From Piezodorus guildinii (taxonomy: Eukaryota; Arthropoda; Insecta; Hemiptera; Pentatomidae), in assembly GCA_023052935.1 (NCBI GenBank), contig CM041292.1, forward strand, positions 144,611,143 through 144,675,142: a stretch of 64,000 nucleotides of DNA, given 5' to 3'. Position 1 is the stretch's first letter; every line of letters begins with the position of its first letter. The position numbers were made by a program, and so were the translations under genes. The notes under the pieces were generated by a model. The model did not search any database. It was not told where the DNA came from and saw nothing but the letters and a program-made list of their open reading frames with translations. Of the stretch, positions 46,291 through 55,856 are shown one piece after another.

Positions 46291-47153
46291 ATATCAATAA
46301 TTTTTTTTTATGTAAAAATTTGTAAATTTTATCAAATTTTCGAATAAGAACGGGTTTAAAATATCGACTTTGTTCTTCCAATGGCTCACTTGCACGCCAT
46401 TCACTAAGCGTTTACAGCACAAAATGGATCCAATTGGTCTTGAAAAGTAGAATTCCCTGTAAATAAGGCCAGAGCAGGAGAATCCCGCCCTAATGCTTAA
46501 TCCATTCCCAGCAGACCGCTTTGACCAGTTGATGTGGAATCAATATCCTTTTCTATGTTCTCAGGCTTAAATAATAATCTGATAGTGATTAAAATAATAA
46601 ATTCTGCGAGAATATGTATACAGTTTTACTGTGTATAGATTTGCTTGTATTTCTCTAAACTAAAAATAACCATTGTTTCTTGATTTTCATAGCGGATATA
46701 GCGATTTATAGGTAAAAAAATTAAGTGCAATAAATATTATACCAATTATTTTTATTTTATTAAAACCAGTTAAAAAAAATATATTTATTGTTATTCACAA
46801 CTGTATATTAAATATATCTAGTAAATGTGATACAAGATTGTACTGTCATGATTCACATGGAGGGATGCTACATGCCATTGGCAGATCTCCAAAAACTATG
46901 CTAAACCAGAAGGTCTCGGGGCCATCTTCTCTTCAGGAATAGTAAAGGTAGCAAGATTCGAAACTAGTGGATTAGAGTGGGAATGGAGAATATAATAGAA
47001 GGAGTGGTACCTGATTCTGGCCATTTCAGCAACAAAGGGAAAATTGAGTTCTTTATGAATGAGTTGGTTCTTGACAAAATAATGGTAATTGAGGATTTTT
47101 CGAAGGGTTTTGGATTGTAAGGATTGAAGACGGGAAGAATTTGATGGTTTAGT

Positions 47154-47167
47154 AGATCCCCAAAGCT
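47154..47167. repeat. TSD of SINE-4, left copy
   Basis: AGATCCCCAAAGCT here is repeated exactly at 47409-47422, directly after the SINE's A-rich tail. The first A may belong to the tail. Confidence 0.9.
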
Positions 47168-47408
47168 CTAGGGGGCGGGGTAGCTGAGCGGGTTAGCGCG
47201 CGTTGCTTTAAACGCGCGTTGCCTAGCAACACAGAGGACCGATTAAATTGAAACCCAAAATATTACGAGTTCGAGACTCGGTGCTGTGGGGGACTTTTAT
47301 TTCAGCATTTATCCCCCGCCCTCACCCTCTGGCCCGAGAAACACCGTATAGCCTTCCAAGGCGAGGTAGGGGAGAACAAAAAAAAAAAAAAAAAAAAAAA
47401 AGAAAAAA
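47168..47408 (+). repeat. SINE-4, tRNA-derived, with TSD
   Basis: The head carries an A-box-like GTAGCTGAGCGG (47180-47191) and a B-box-like GAGTTCGAGACTC (47267-47279). The spacing of about 76 bp is longer than in a tRNA and contains a duplicated CGCGCGTTGC. A C-rich body and a long A-rich tail (about 47377-47408) follow. It sits inside a LINE-A copy and is flanked by a 13-14-bp TSD, so it postdates that LINE insertion and was mobilised by LINE machinery in trans. Confidence 0.85.
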
Positions 47409-47422
47409 AGATCCCCAAAGCT
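47409..47422. repeat. TSD of SINE-4, right copy
   Basis: Exact repeat of 47154-47167. Confidence 0.9.
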
Positions 47423-47928
47423 TCACTCCGTATATCCATATCGGCCTTATGATAGTAAAGTAGATGAGTCTTTTGTAATTATGAAAAAGGCTTGAGCGTT
47501 CCTCCAGTAAGTGTTGAAGTAGTCGAAAACGTTGGGCAATTTCAGTCTTGTGTGAAGATAAAACTATTTTTTAAACCTCTAAAACTAGATTTGCGACCTG
47601 GAACACAATGGCGATCTATCTTTTCGATTTATGTTGCAAGCGCTTTGTATGAGCGTTTCACGTTCTGGGTCAAACATAATGGGGAGAAGACTAGTTAATG
47701 TTAAACTAAGTACACTGTATGCAGGTTAATTTCCTTTTCAAAGACTAAGAGTTATTAATTTGATATAGGTATTCATTTTTTATCACAAATTGCTTTTTAG
47801 GATCTTGTCAAAGTCATGAACATATTTAGTTATGTTTATTGTCCAGTTACAGTTGCAACTTAAGCAACCTTCAAATGGGTCAAAAAGCCTCAGATACTTC
47901 GGTTCGCTATTACTCGCGAATATTATCT

Positions 47929-48123
47929 CTATATAACCATTATGGAGCGTTGGGCTTCTGTTTCAAATATAACTAAGTCAACTCCTTCTGTTCTAGTAGG
48001 GAGGAACGCATAGAATACATTTTCGTACTCTTCACGCAAATACGAATGCATACCATGTACATACACGTTGTGGGCTGGGATGTTGAAGGAGACAGAACTT
48101 TGACATTCCGGCGAAAAACAATC
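47929..48123 (-). pseudogene. Unrecognised protein-like open segment
   Basis: A minus-strand frame open between stops at 48124-48126 and 47929-47931 reads DCFSPECQSSVSFN, IPAHNVYVHGMHSYLREEYE, NVFYAFLPTRTEGVDLVIFE and TEAQRSIMVI. Composition is protein-like, with mixed charged and hydrophobic residues, unlike typical AT-rich chance frames. There is no ATG at its start. I do not recognise the family. It could be a host exon or an element relic. Confidence 0.3.
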
Positions 48124-48186
48124 TTATTGAGTAAATCATATTTTCTCTGCCCTTGAGAACAAGGAGTACTGCTCGGGTGCATTTCA

Positions 48187-49545
48187 AGAAATAACGCAAG
48201 CATTTGACCGGGTGTGGTACCCGTGATTACTCTTCAAGCTCAAAAACCATTTACCCCAATCCTTATACCTATCTATCAAACCGCTCCTTCCGAGTTCGCT
48301 GTCCTGCAGAATATCCCAATTATTATGCAGTCGGATCCGGTGTTCCTCAAGGCAGCGTCCTTGGTCCTATCCTCTACAATATATACACGGCTGATACTCC
48401 TGTTTGCCCTAATACCTTCCTTGCAACGTAAGCTGATGGCACAGCCATCCTATCCTCTCACTTAGATCCCGTTATTGCATCCATAGGCCTCCAAACGCAC
48501 CTTTATCAAATTGAAGACTGGTGTAACAAGTGGAGAATCAAAATCAATCAATCCAAATGCAAACATGCCACCTTTGCCCTTCGAAGACAATCCTGCTCTT
48601 TAGTTCTCTTTAAATCCATCCCGCTCCCTTCCTCTGACACAGTCCGGTATCTTGGCTTCCTTCTAGGCAGAAGACTAACATGTAAACCACATACTAGATT
48701 TAAACGACAAGAACTTAATCGACGATTTGGCCAATTATACAGACTACTGAACATAATTTCTAAGCTATCCATAGAAAACAAACTGCTAATATACAAGACA
48801 GTACTGAAACCTTTCTGGACCTACGGACCTCAACTGTGGGGGACCGCCAAATTTTCTAACATCAAACGCATTCAATCCTTCCAATCCAAAGTCCTCATAA
48901 CCATAGTCAATGCTCCTTATCATGTCCCCCAACCTTGCCTTTCACCGCGACCAAAATATTCCATTTATTTTAGACCTTATACCATCAAAATTCTCTAAAT
49001 TCCATCCGAACCTTATCCATTACCCTAATCCCCTAGCTCAATCCTTATTCAGCTCCACACATCCTTACCGTCCCCCTAGAAGGTTGAAATGGCAGTGGTC
49101 TCGAGATCTCTTGTAACATGTATATTGGAGTTATAACATTGGCTAGATTCTCCACTCACGTGCTGTATGCTTGAGGATTGTATATAGGTATGAGTGACTT
49201 TTGTATATATTTTTATTGATTTTGTTTTGTATAATATTTTAATTGATTTTTTTTTCATAATATTTTTATTGATATTGTTTTGTATGATATTTTTATTGAT
49301 TTTGTTCTTGTATAATATTTTTATTGATTTTATTTTGTATAATATTTGTTTTGATTTTGTTTTATATATATATATTATATATGTATGTATAAATTATTTA
49401 TATTGTATTATATATATTGTATTATTATTATATAAATTTATTGTTTTGTATATATCGTGTGAATGTAGTATGAATGTTGTACTTTAGCACTATTAAGAAT
49501 GTCCTAAATTGGACTGATTGTAATATTACTTAATAAAGAACTGTT
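48187..49545 (+). mobile_element. LINE-B copy 3, 5'-truncated
   Basis: The plus strand enters ORF2 at QAFDRVWYP (48200), continues with FKLKNHLPQSL, a region matching SGVPQGSVLGPILYNIYTAD at 48330-48395 and the position of the FADD box (TTCCTTGCAACGTAAGCTGA), where a stop replaces Tyr/Phe. Then come IEDWCNKWRIKIN, VRYLGFLLGRRLT and WTYGPQLWGTAKF. The end is RRLKWQWSRDLL at 49116. The 3' UTR contains a 27-bp tandem array and the GTATGAATGTTGTACTTTAG block, and ends in AATAAAGAACTG. The copy is dead. Confidence 0.85.
49207..49356 (+). repeat. 27-28-bp tandem array in LINE-B 3' UTR
   Basis: A TATTTTTATTGATTTTGTTT-like unit repeats about six times with ATTGAT at 49214, 49241, 49268, 49295, 49323 and a TTGAT variant near 49351. 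The other LINE-B copies lack it. Confidence 0.8.
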
Positions 49546-50440
49546 TTTCAATTGAATTCAAGAATAAGCAAATCCATTGGAACTAGGTACTGTAAGAATT
49601 TAGGCAACAGATAAAAGGATGGTCTTGTTAGAGCTTAAAGTAGAATAGTACTACTATCGAAAATATATCAATAAATGCTTATAAAAACTACTTTGAAATA
49701 TCTGTTAACGATAAAATCCAAAGGTTTTGAGCAAATTAGGGACGAAAAATGAATCTTTAGATTCAAATAAGAAGTTCACTTTACCCCCTGCACAGGGAAT
49801 GCATTATGTTGCTCTGCTGTACGTTAACAAGAGGCTAATTTAATTCAGTTAATTCAATTGAAATTCAATGCCAGAATCAATCATAAATAAGTAATGAAAA
49901 TCTCGCAGCTCATCTCTGCTTCTCAATTCAATACACTTTATTTCATTCAGTCAATGGTTCATAAATACACTGACGTTCATCCTGTCAAGTGTTTATCGGA
50001 ATTGGTAATACGCATTCTTCATTTTCAAAATTAACATTTCCCAACAACTAATATTGGATATATAGAAATTTAACTTGAATCGAAAAAAGGATTAATATTA
50101 TATTAAAAAATATTAAAATATTGATCGTTTAATCTCATAAATGAAAAATCAAGCGTTATATTGTTCTTTTTAAATACAATTAGAGATTATCTTTAATACA
50201 TTTTGTGATCTACAAAAAGGAAAAATTATTTCATATATTCAGCCACGGATCTAAAGGATTTTTGTGTCTCAATATAAATAAAATTGTAAGTTGTAACGTG
50301 AATAAATAGATGCATTTATAAACCCTTTTAATGCCGGACGAAAGACGAGCCCCTATTTGAAGATAACCGGCCGAATCCGACTAATATGTAACGATTTGGA
50401 AAAACGCTTAAAAACCACAAATGGTATTTACATGATTATT
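49546..50440. other. AT-rich stretch, no gene seen
   Basis: No feature could be supported, apart from a CCCTTTTAATGCCGG block at about 50322 discussed as a possible element end. Confidence 0.5.
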
Positions 50441-50644
50441 GTTTATTTAACTTCACTTTATGCTACTATGGCTAATCGGACGATGCTACAGTGGGAGTCC
50501 TAAATTTTTCCTATCCAGGTTTTATTATGATAGGGATCTTTAACGAGTACCTGACATCGCACATGCTTGGGACCGCCTTTTAACGTCCCCTCCGAATGAC
50601 GGCATAACTAAGGATTTTTTTTCCCATTAAAAAATTCTAGGACC
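50441..50644 (-). repeat. SINE-3 body copy
   Basis: Reverse complement reads TGGTCCTAGAA, TTATGCCGTCATTCGGAGG, GTGCGATGTCAGGTACTCGT, CTGGATAGGAAAAATTTAGG and the ATCGTCCGATTAGCC block, in the same order as 5051-5256. The tRNA-like head is absent. Confidence 0.65.
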
Positions 50645-51084
50645 ACCTGTTTACATGCTTAAAAATACCACATATTCGAGACGAAATGGAGAGTAAAGCA
50701 ATGATAATGATACTCTAATATCAATGGAACAAAAAAATGAATTACACAATTATCGATAACTGAACTGCGTGAGATACAAACACTCATAAATAGTACAACT
50801 TTGGACCTAGAAGGGTGTCTGGTGCCGAGTGTCCATCTTATCGCTCCAGCTTGAACTGAGTCTCAGAACATTCCGGTATAGAATTTGCAAAATTTCAGAC
50901 CCAAATCGGTCTACTTGTCAACGAAATTTGACCAAATACAATCAAATTAGATGATTTATAAATTTATTTAGAGATAAAGTTTTCTCGCAATGGGAAGAAT
51001 AAGGCGCTATTAAACCCACAACATATCGTCCTTGGCACTTTTGGCAAGTGTAGCGAACGACAACATATCGTTCTACGGCACCTA
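50645..51084. other. No supported gene
   Basis: No domain was recognised. Repeated ACAACATATCGT at about 51020 and 51062 and CACCTAAAGGGT at 51078-51089 may be part of an element end. Confidence 0.4.
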
Positions 51085-51225
51085 AAGGGTAAAGAATTCT
51101 AAACCAGAAGATACCGCGGCCATCTTCTTCTCAGAGGGTGCACGTATAGAAAGAAACGGGTGAGTATGGAGTTTTTCATGGAAGGATTGATACTTGGTTC
51201 GGTCCAAATCAGTAACATAATTGAT
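51085..51225 (-). mobile_element. LINE-A-related 3' fragment
   Basis: The plus strand has AAACCAGAAGATACCGCGGC then CATCTTCTTCTCAGAG (the RRWPRDLL region in reverse) and TCATGGAAGGATTGATACTT then GGTTCGGTCCAAATCAG, matching the RYQSFHDK and DLAR region of the other LINE-A tails. Both ends are truncated. Confidence 0.65.
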
Positions 51226-51234
51226 TGAGCTAAA

Positions 51235-51445
51235 AGGAATGAATGTGAACTAATATGGCTAATTTTGAAGAATCTCTCAGAGAAGTAGGATTGAATAATG
51301 AGGAAGTATGTAAGAGAGAAGAATTTGCGGAGTTTTTATAACAGTGCGGGTACTAGATCCCGTCAAAGTTTCTCCAATATAAACACCTAATATTCTGATA
51401 TGTATAATATTATCTATAGAAAGCTTTGGAACAAGATGTATGTAC
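51235..51445 (-). pseudogene. Divergent LINE reverse-transcriptase thumb fragment
   Basis: Minus-strand reading gives LVPKLSIDNIIHIRILGVYI, GETLTGSSTRTVIKT and PQILLSYILPHYSILLL before a stop. The IRILGVYIGETLTGSSTR stretch corresponds to the IRYLGL.LDKRLTWNPHTR position of Jockey ORF2 but is much diverged. This is probably an old, separate LINE family. Confidence 0.45.
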
Positions 51446-52339
51446 CACGGCAGCCTTCATTCAACATTTTTAAAATATCAGAAAGTGTAAAAAATTCGAC
51501 TATTTTTTTTTTTTAATTATAAATATATACTACTTTGTAAAATTGTACGATCCTAAAAATAAAATATGCTTTTCCTTTCAATATTTATAAAAAATATTTG
51601 TATGTATTTATCAAATATTAGTTAAAACAGAGGGGTAAATTTACTTATCCGTGACTAAAAGATATATATCCGTTTAGAAGGGTATTTTATACCTTGTTAT
51701 TTTAAGTATAAGTTCTAAACATTAAAATTGTTGTCATTGAAAGGATTGTCTGTTGGTGAGAGACGTCCGTTAGGAGAGGTTACAAACTATACAAATATAT
51801 TTGATTGGTTTTATTCACTGTAATTTATTAAACACATGTAAACCACCATTGCGAACAATTTACTCAAATACATATTTAATATACAGCCTACGAATAATTG
51901 ATTATATATTATATTCCCTTAAAAAAAACTGTATGAATCACATAGCAATTGTCCAAAACTTTTGGGAACGTTTAGATTATTCTAAAAGCTCATTAAACAT
52001 TGGAAAGTAAACAGGCATTGTATGTTATCAATTTAGGACACAGATAAAGATATGAGATAAAACCCTTTCGTACGCTTCAGGTCACCGCGGCCTAGATAGT
52101 CGCTATCGGTATGCGATGCATGTTCATTAGCACTTATCTAGGAGTTGCGGAAATAACTTATGACCTAATGCCGTTAATTGTGATGTTGATTCTTGGCTTG
52201 GCAGAATGGTATTAAAACAAGACATTTAAATCTAATGTAATATTTAGTAGGTATGAGAATTGGTCCTAAGGTATAAATCAATTTAATAGCATTCAAAAAT
52301 AAAAGTTCAAAGTTACTTTAAATATGTCAGCAGTTTTTT
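51446..52339. other. AT-rich stretch, no gene seen
   Basis: No feature could be supported. Confidence 0.5.
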
Positions 52340-52480
52340 TTTTTTTTTAACATATGATTTAGATATACAATATAAAATTGTTATGGATTGTATAATGGTC
52401 AGTAATAAGTTTAAGTCCTATTCGTCACTTTACATTATATTTTACAAAATGTGTATATAAGATAATATATATATATTTTT
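52340..52480 (-). repeat. RX fragment (copy 8a)
   Basis: AACATATGATTTAGATATAC, GGTCAGTAATAAGTTTAAGT and TCCTATTCGTCACTTTACAT match the RX copy 1 segment at 3406-3490 in the same orientation. Termini are missing. Confidence 0.5.
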
Positions 52481-52624
52481 TTTTCTGTGACCATCATCTA
52501 TACAGCTCTTTCTCTCATAGGTCCCAATCCCACATACTTACTATTCATTAGTAATTTTTTATTTAACAACCAAAAAATATGCTAGAAGTTATTTATATGG
52601 CAGAAATGTTTGCCAGGTCAGCTA

Positions 52625-53066
52625 GTATATTAAACCGTTTGAGAGCGAAAGACTTTAGAAAATATATTATCTTATACATAAGCTTGTAAAATGGAATAAA
52701 GAGTGATAAAAATCCGATAAAACTAACTGATTGTTTTAGATAATAATATAATAGAGATTTTAATAAAACACATGTTTCTATATTAATTTAATTTAATTAA
52801 TCATTACCACTAACCCCTACTGTAAATATAACGTAACAGTAACATGTGATTGGTGCAATTACCACAACATGTATAAAGTTTGTGGCATGTGGCCGTTTGT
52901 AAAAACGAATATTGAAAAATAAAAATCTTAAAAAAAAAAAAATTAATTAATTCTTTAATGGGTTCCTTCGTTTTTATCTCTAACTGTATTTGGAAATTCT
53001 TTAATCGATTTTAAAATAAGAGGGTAAGTGATAGTGGTGTGTTGCCCGCACCAGATTTTTTTTTTT
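52625..53066 (+). repeat. RX right half (copy 8b)
   Basis: GACTTTAGAAAATATATTAT, AAATCCGATAAAACTAACTG, AATAAAACACATGTTTCTAT and TTTTTATCTCTAACTGTATT match the right half of RX copy 5. The terminus GGGTAAGTGATAGTGGTGTG then TTGCCCGCACCAGATTTTTT ends near 53066. It lies head to head with copy 8a. Confidence 0.65.
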
Positions 53067-53124
53067 TTTTAAATCCAGCTTAAGAACTACATAGACAGAT
53101 GAAGAGTAGTAGAAGTGCATTTGG

Positions 53125-53335
53125 TTAGATTTGTAAGCATAGTATAGCCATACATAATAAATCCATTTTAAAAAAATGTCCGATCTTCAAAGCCTTATTA
53201 AACTTCATTATATGTATTTTGTCCATGAAGGATCGATTAGTATGCTGTGTTATCTTTGAAACCTGATGTATTTGAGCAGCATTGCCAACAAATAAAGCTT
53301 TCCTCTTTCTAGCTTTAGAAAATAACCCATATCAT
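53125..53335 (-). pseudogene. Unrecognised open segment just outside LINE-A
   Basis: A minus-strand frame of about 69 codons between stops reads YGLFSKARKRKALFVGNAAQ, IHQVSKITQHTNRSFMDKIH and IMKFNKALKIGHFFKMDLL. It is basic and lacks an initial ATG. I do not recognise it; it may be an element relic or chance. Confidence 0.25.
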
Positions 53336-53528
53336 TAATAAGCATTTAAAATATTATCTAACTTTATCTAGTTTGAGGATATTTTCCTCGAATAGCATTT
53401 AACACCAATAATACAGCTCTGGCAGAATATCTTATGAAAGCAGAAAGCCTTTATGAGTCGTAAGTTAAATTATACCCATAAAATTCAAGCGTTTTATAAA
53501 ATTGTAGTAGATAGTGTTTGTCCAATTT

Positions 53529-53541
53529 TAAGTTCAACACT
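53529..53541. repeat. Left 13-bp TSD of LINE-A
   Basis: TAAGTTCAACACT here is repeated exactly at 58690-58702 just beyond the A-rich tail. Confidence 0.95.
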
Positions 53542-53828
53542 GGAGTACTAGTGTCATGGCCGAAACTAATGTCACGCTTAGTTATCGCTCTGCACTAGCA
53601 TCTTTATAACTGTGGTATTAACTCACGGATTATTGCCAACGTTTATAAACATCGTCTTTTTACGACAGTAATTAAGTTTATACTGTAATTCAGTGAGGTG
53701 AGTGATTATTAGTTAACTTTTGGAGTAGTGTTAATAGCCTAAAGGTGCGCCACGTGGTAAGCAGGCTGCTGCCTGTACAGGCTGTCATAGGCTATCACTC
53801 ACTAGGACTAGTTCTTATCAGATCACCA

Positions 53829-53922
53829 GTGGCTCGGAGGTAGCGCTCCTCACTCCGCTCGAATAGAACTGAGTTCGTAGCTCAAGAGACGTTTAATTTT
53901 TTTTTTTTTTTTTTTTTTTTTT
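53829..53922 (+). promoter_or_regulatory. tRNA-like A/B boxes and T26 run in the LINE-A 5' UTR
   Basis: TGGCTCGGAGG (53830-53840) fits the A box TGGCNNAGTGG with one or two mismatches. GAGTTCGTAGCTC (53871-53883) resembles a B box at tRNA-like spacing of about 41 bp. A run of 26 T (53897-53922) follows, which would terminate RNA polymerase III. The GATCACCAGTGG lead-in resembles the head of SINE-3 (GGTCACCAGTGG, 44790). It may be a captured SINE head or an ancestral part of the leader. Function is inference. Confidence 0.45.
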
Positions 53923-54176
53923 CCAATTTTTTTTCTTTTTTTCAAATATCATTTTCTTCTTTCATTTTGTATAAGACATTTTTTCTTTTAATTTCTTTAT
54001 TTAATTTTGTATAAAAATATTTTAGAAAATGTTTTTTATTTTTTTTAAATTTAAATACCTATGTAAATCATTGTAAATACGATATTAGTTAAATATTATC
54101 AATCCATTTATTTTTTGATCCATGTATTATTTTTTAATTTAATTATTTTTTTCTTTTTTAATTTTATATCATTATT

Positions 54177-55856
54177 ATGTCCACTGACAAAAATTCAATC
54201 ATGGATACGGACGATGACACAGCCTTTAGTGAAGTTAGCGAAACGGATTCGCAGTATTTAAAACGTCGAACGCTCCAGAAACGTGATAGGAATGTACTAC
54301 CGGGTTCCGCAGGGAACTCACCCAACAAGAAAAAAAAAAAGAAAGCCAAGTCTAAACAAGCACTTCCAGCCGAAAACGAAAATCAGAGTTCAAACTCAGC
54401 CAACACAACTCCATCTCAAACTACTTCTCACGACCTACCTTCCAGCAATAACATTGCAGCCACCAATAATTCGTCTAATGCTCCTTTAGCACCCCGAGAA
54501 TCAAACGAACCCGAGCCGCCACCTATATATGTCAGTAACATTCGTGACTTCATGAAGTTTGGCCAGGAAATCTCAGCTCTGATTGGACAACAAAATTTTC
54601 AATGTTTTTCAAGATTACAAGACATCAAGATTAACACTCCAAATAAAGACATTTATAAAAAATTAGTTTACCACTTAACACAGAAAAAGTACGACTTTCA
54701 CTGTTATCAGCTGAAAGAAGAGAAACCTTATAGAGTGGTTTTACGAGGTCTTCACAGCACCACCCCCACAGAGGCCATCAAGAAAGACCTAGACGAATTA
54801 GGATTTAATGTTAGACACATATCATGCATCACTCATCCTGTTCAAAAGTATCCTCTGCCCTTATTCTTTGTAGACCTTGAACCAGCACCTGGTAATCATG
54901 AAATCTTCAAAGTCAATAGGCTAGTATACTCCTGCATTAGATTTGAGGAGCCCAAGATGAGACCTGAAATTGTACAATGCGCAAACTGCCAAACTCTAGG
55001 GCACACGAAAACCTATTGCCACCATCCTCCCAGATGTGTCAAATGTGCAGGATCTCACGCTTCCAGCACCTGCCAAAAATCTAGAGACACCCCTGCAAAA
55101 TGTGCTTTGTGTAGTGAAGCACATCCTGCTAACTATAAAGGATGCATTGTATATAAAAACCTGCTAAGACAAAAAGGTTTATATGCAGCAGCTTTTACTC
55201 AAAGAAACTCAGAGCCAGTTAACGAAAAACCATGCCGGTCCATCAAGAGTACACCTGTGTTCCAGCACCCTACCGTCATCGATGAGAATCAACACACTTC
55301 GAGCTTCAACTCCAAGACCACAACCATTTCTGCAATAGCTTCTCACCATACACCACGACCTCAATCGCCTCAAACCTCAAAACAGCCTCAGCCACCCCAT
55401 CATCATTCCCAGGCTTCCTATGGTCCTCCCCAGACTATCCATCCACAACCCCAAAAATCGCATCCTCAATCTCAGAATTCCCATCCAGTGTTCAAAGTCC
55501 CTAAAAGTGATCCTCAAAACTCATCCCTAAGAGTGAAGTTACCACCACTGATACCTCCTCAGACCATTTCCAACCAGCCTCTTCCATCTATATCATCAGC
55601 TCCTGAAAACCACTCACTAGAAGCTCCATTAAACATGATCCCTTGTCAACAACCTCAGAGAAGGGTTCAACCTCCTCCAAGACCTATGAATCCTCTGCCT
55701 AAAGACACCCCCTCCTACTCCTATTCCTACCAACATTCATCTGATATTATTCCTATTCTTTCATCTTTTCTCCTAGATCTCCAAAATACCATCAAGCCCC
55801 TTATTACTCTCCTTACTAGACTCCTTTCAGAAATCCCCTTCAATCTCCCACGATGA
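54177..55856 (+). CDS. LINE-A ORF1, gag-like RNA-binding protein (559 aa)
   Basis: The product should coat the element RNA and form the ribonucleoprotein with ORF2 protein. The N-terminus (about 1-110) is acidic then Lys-rich, with a KKKKKKAKSK stretch, and low in complexity. Residues about 158-262 form a PRE_C2HC-like region (YQLKEEKPYRVVLRGLHS, LDELGFNVRHISC, PLPLFFVDLEP). Three zinc knuckles follow: CX2CX4HX4C at 268-281 (CANCQTLGHTKTYC), CX2CX3HX4C from 287 (CVKCAGSHASSTC) and CX2CX3HX6C from 309 (CALCSEAHPANYKGC). The rest is Pro/Gln/His-rich and ends with a hydrophobic leucine-rich tail. Length suits Jockey-type ORF1. The ATG at 54177 follows an AT-rich leader; a second in-frame ATG lies seven codons downstream. 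No stop or frameshift is present. The last four bases overlap ORF2. Confidence 0.93.
   Translation: MSTDKNSIMDTDDDTAFSEVSETDSQYLKRRTLQKRDRNVLPGSAGNSPNKKKKKKAKSKQALPAENENQSSNSANTTPSQTTSHDLPSSNNIAATNNSSNAPLAPRESNEPEPPPIYVSNIRDFMKFGQEISALIGQQNFQCFSRLQDIKINTPNKDIYKKLVYHLTQKKYDFHCYQLKEEKPYRVVLRGLHSTTPTEAIKKDLDELGFNVRHISCITHPVQKYPLPLFFVDLEPAPGNHEIFKVNRLVYSCIRFEEPKMRPEIVQCANCQTLGHTKTYCHHPPRCVKCAGSHASSTCQKSRDTPAKCALCSEAHPANYKGCIVYKNLLRQKGLYAAAFTQRNSEPVNEKPCRSIKSTPVFQHPTVIDENQHTSSFNSKTTTISAIASHHTPRPQSPQTSKQPQPPHHHSQASYGPPQTIHPQPQKSHPQSQNSHPVFKVPKSDPQNSSLRVKLPPLIPPQTISNQPLPSISSAPENHSLEAPLNMIPCQQPQRRVQPPPRPMNPLPKDTPSYSYSYQHSSDIIPILSSFLLDLQNTIKPLITLLTRLLSEIPFNLPR

Larger units (their letters stand above)
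46771..47558 (-). mobile_element. LINE-A-related copy, split by SINE-4
   Basis: The minus strand matches the end of LINE-A ORF2 and 3' UTR. From 47558 it matches the KTEIAQRFRLLQHLL-type segment, then the LIY.TIIRP.WIYG region. It is interrupted by SINE-4 at 47168-47408 and resumes in the GS.KPSNSSRLQSLQSKTL segment. The 3' UTR near 46800-46860 includes the ACAACTGTATATTA block, and an A-rich tail (T-rich on plus) ends near 46771. Confidence 0.75.

Noticed and set aside
47248..47463. Plus-strand open frame of 71 codons with a Lys run
   Set aside because: It runs through SINE-4 and its A-rich tail.
49194..49487. Membrane-like 97-codon frame
   Set aside because: Its Phe/Ile/Leu-rich translation comes from the T-rich 27-bp tandem array in the LINE-B 3' UTR.
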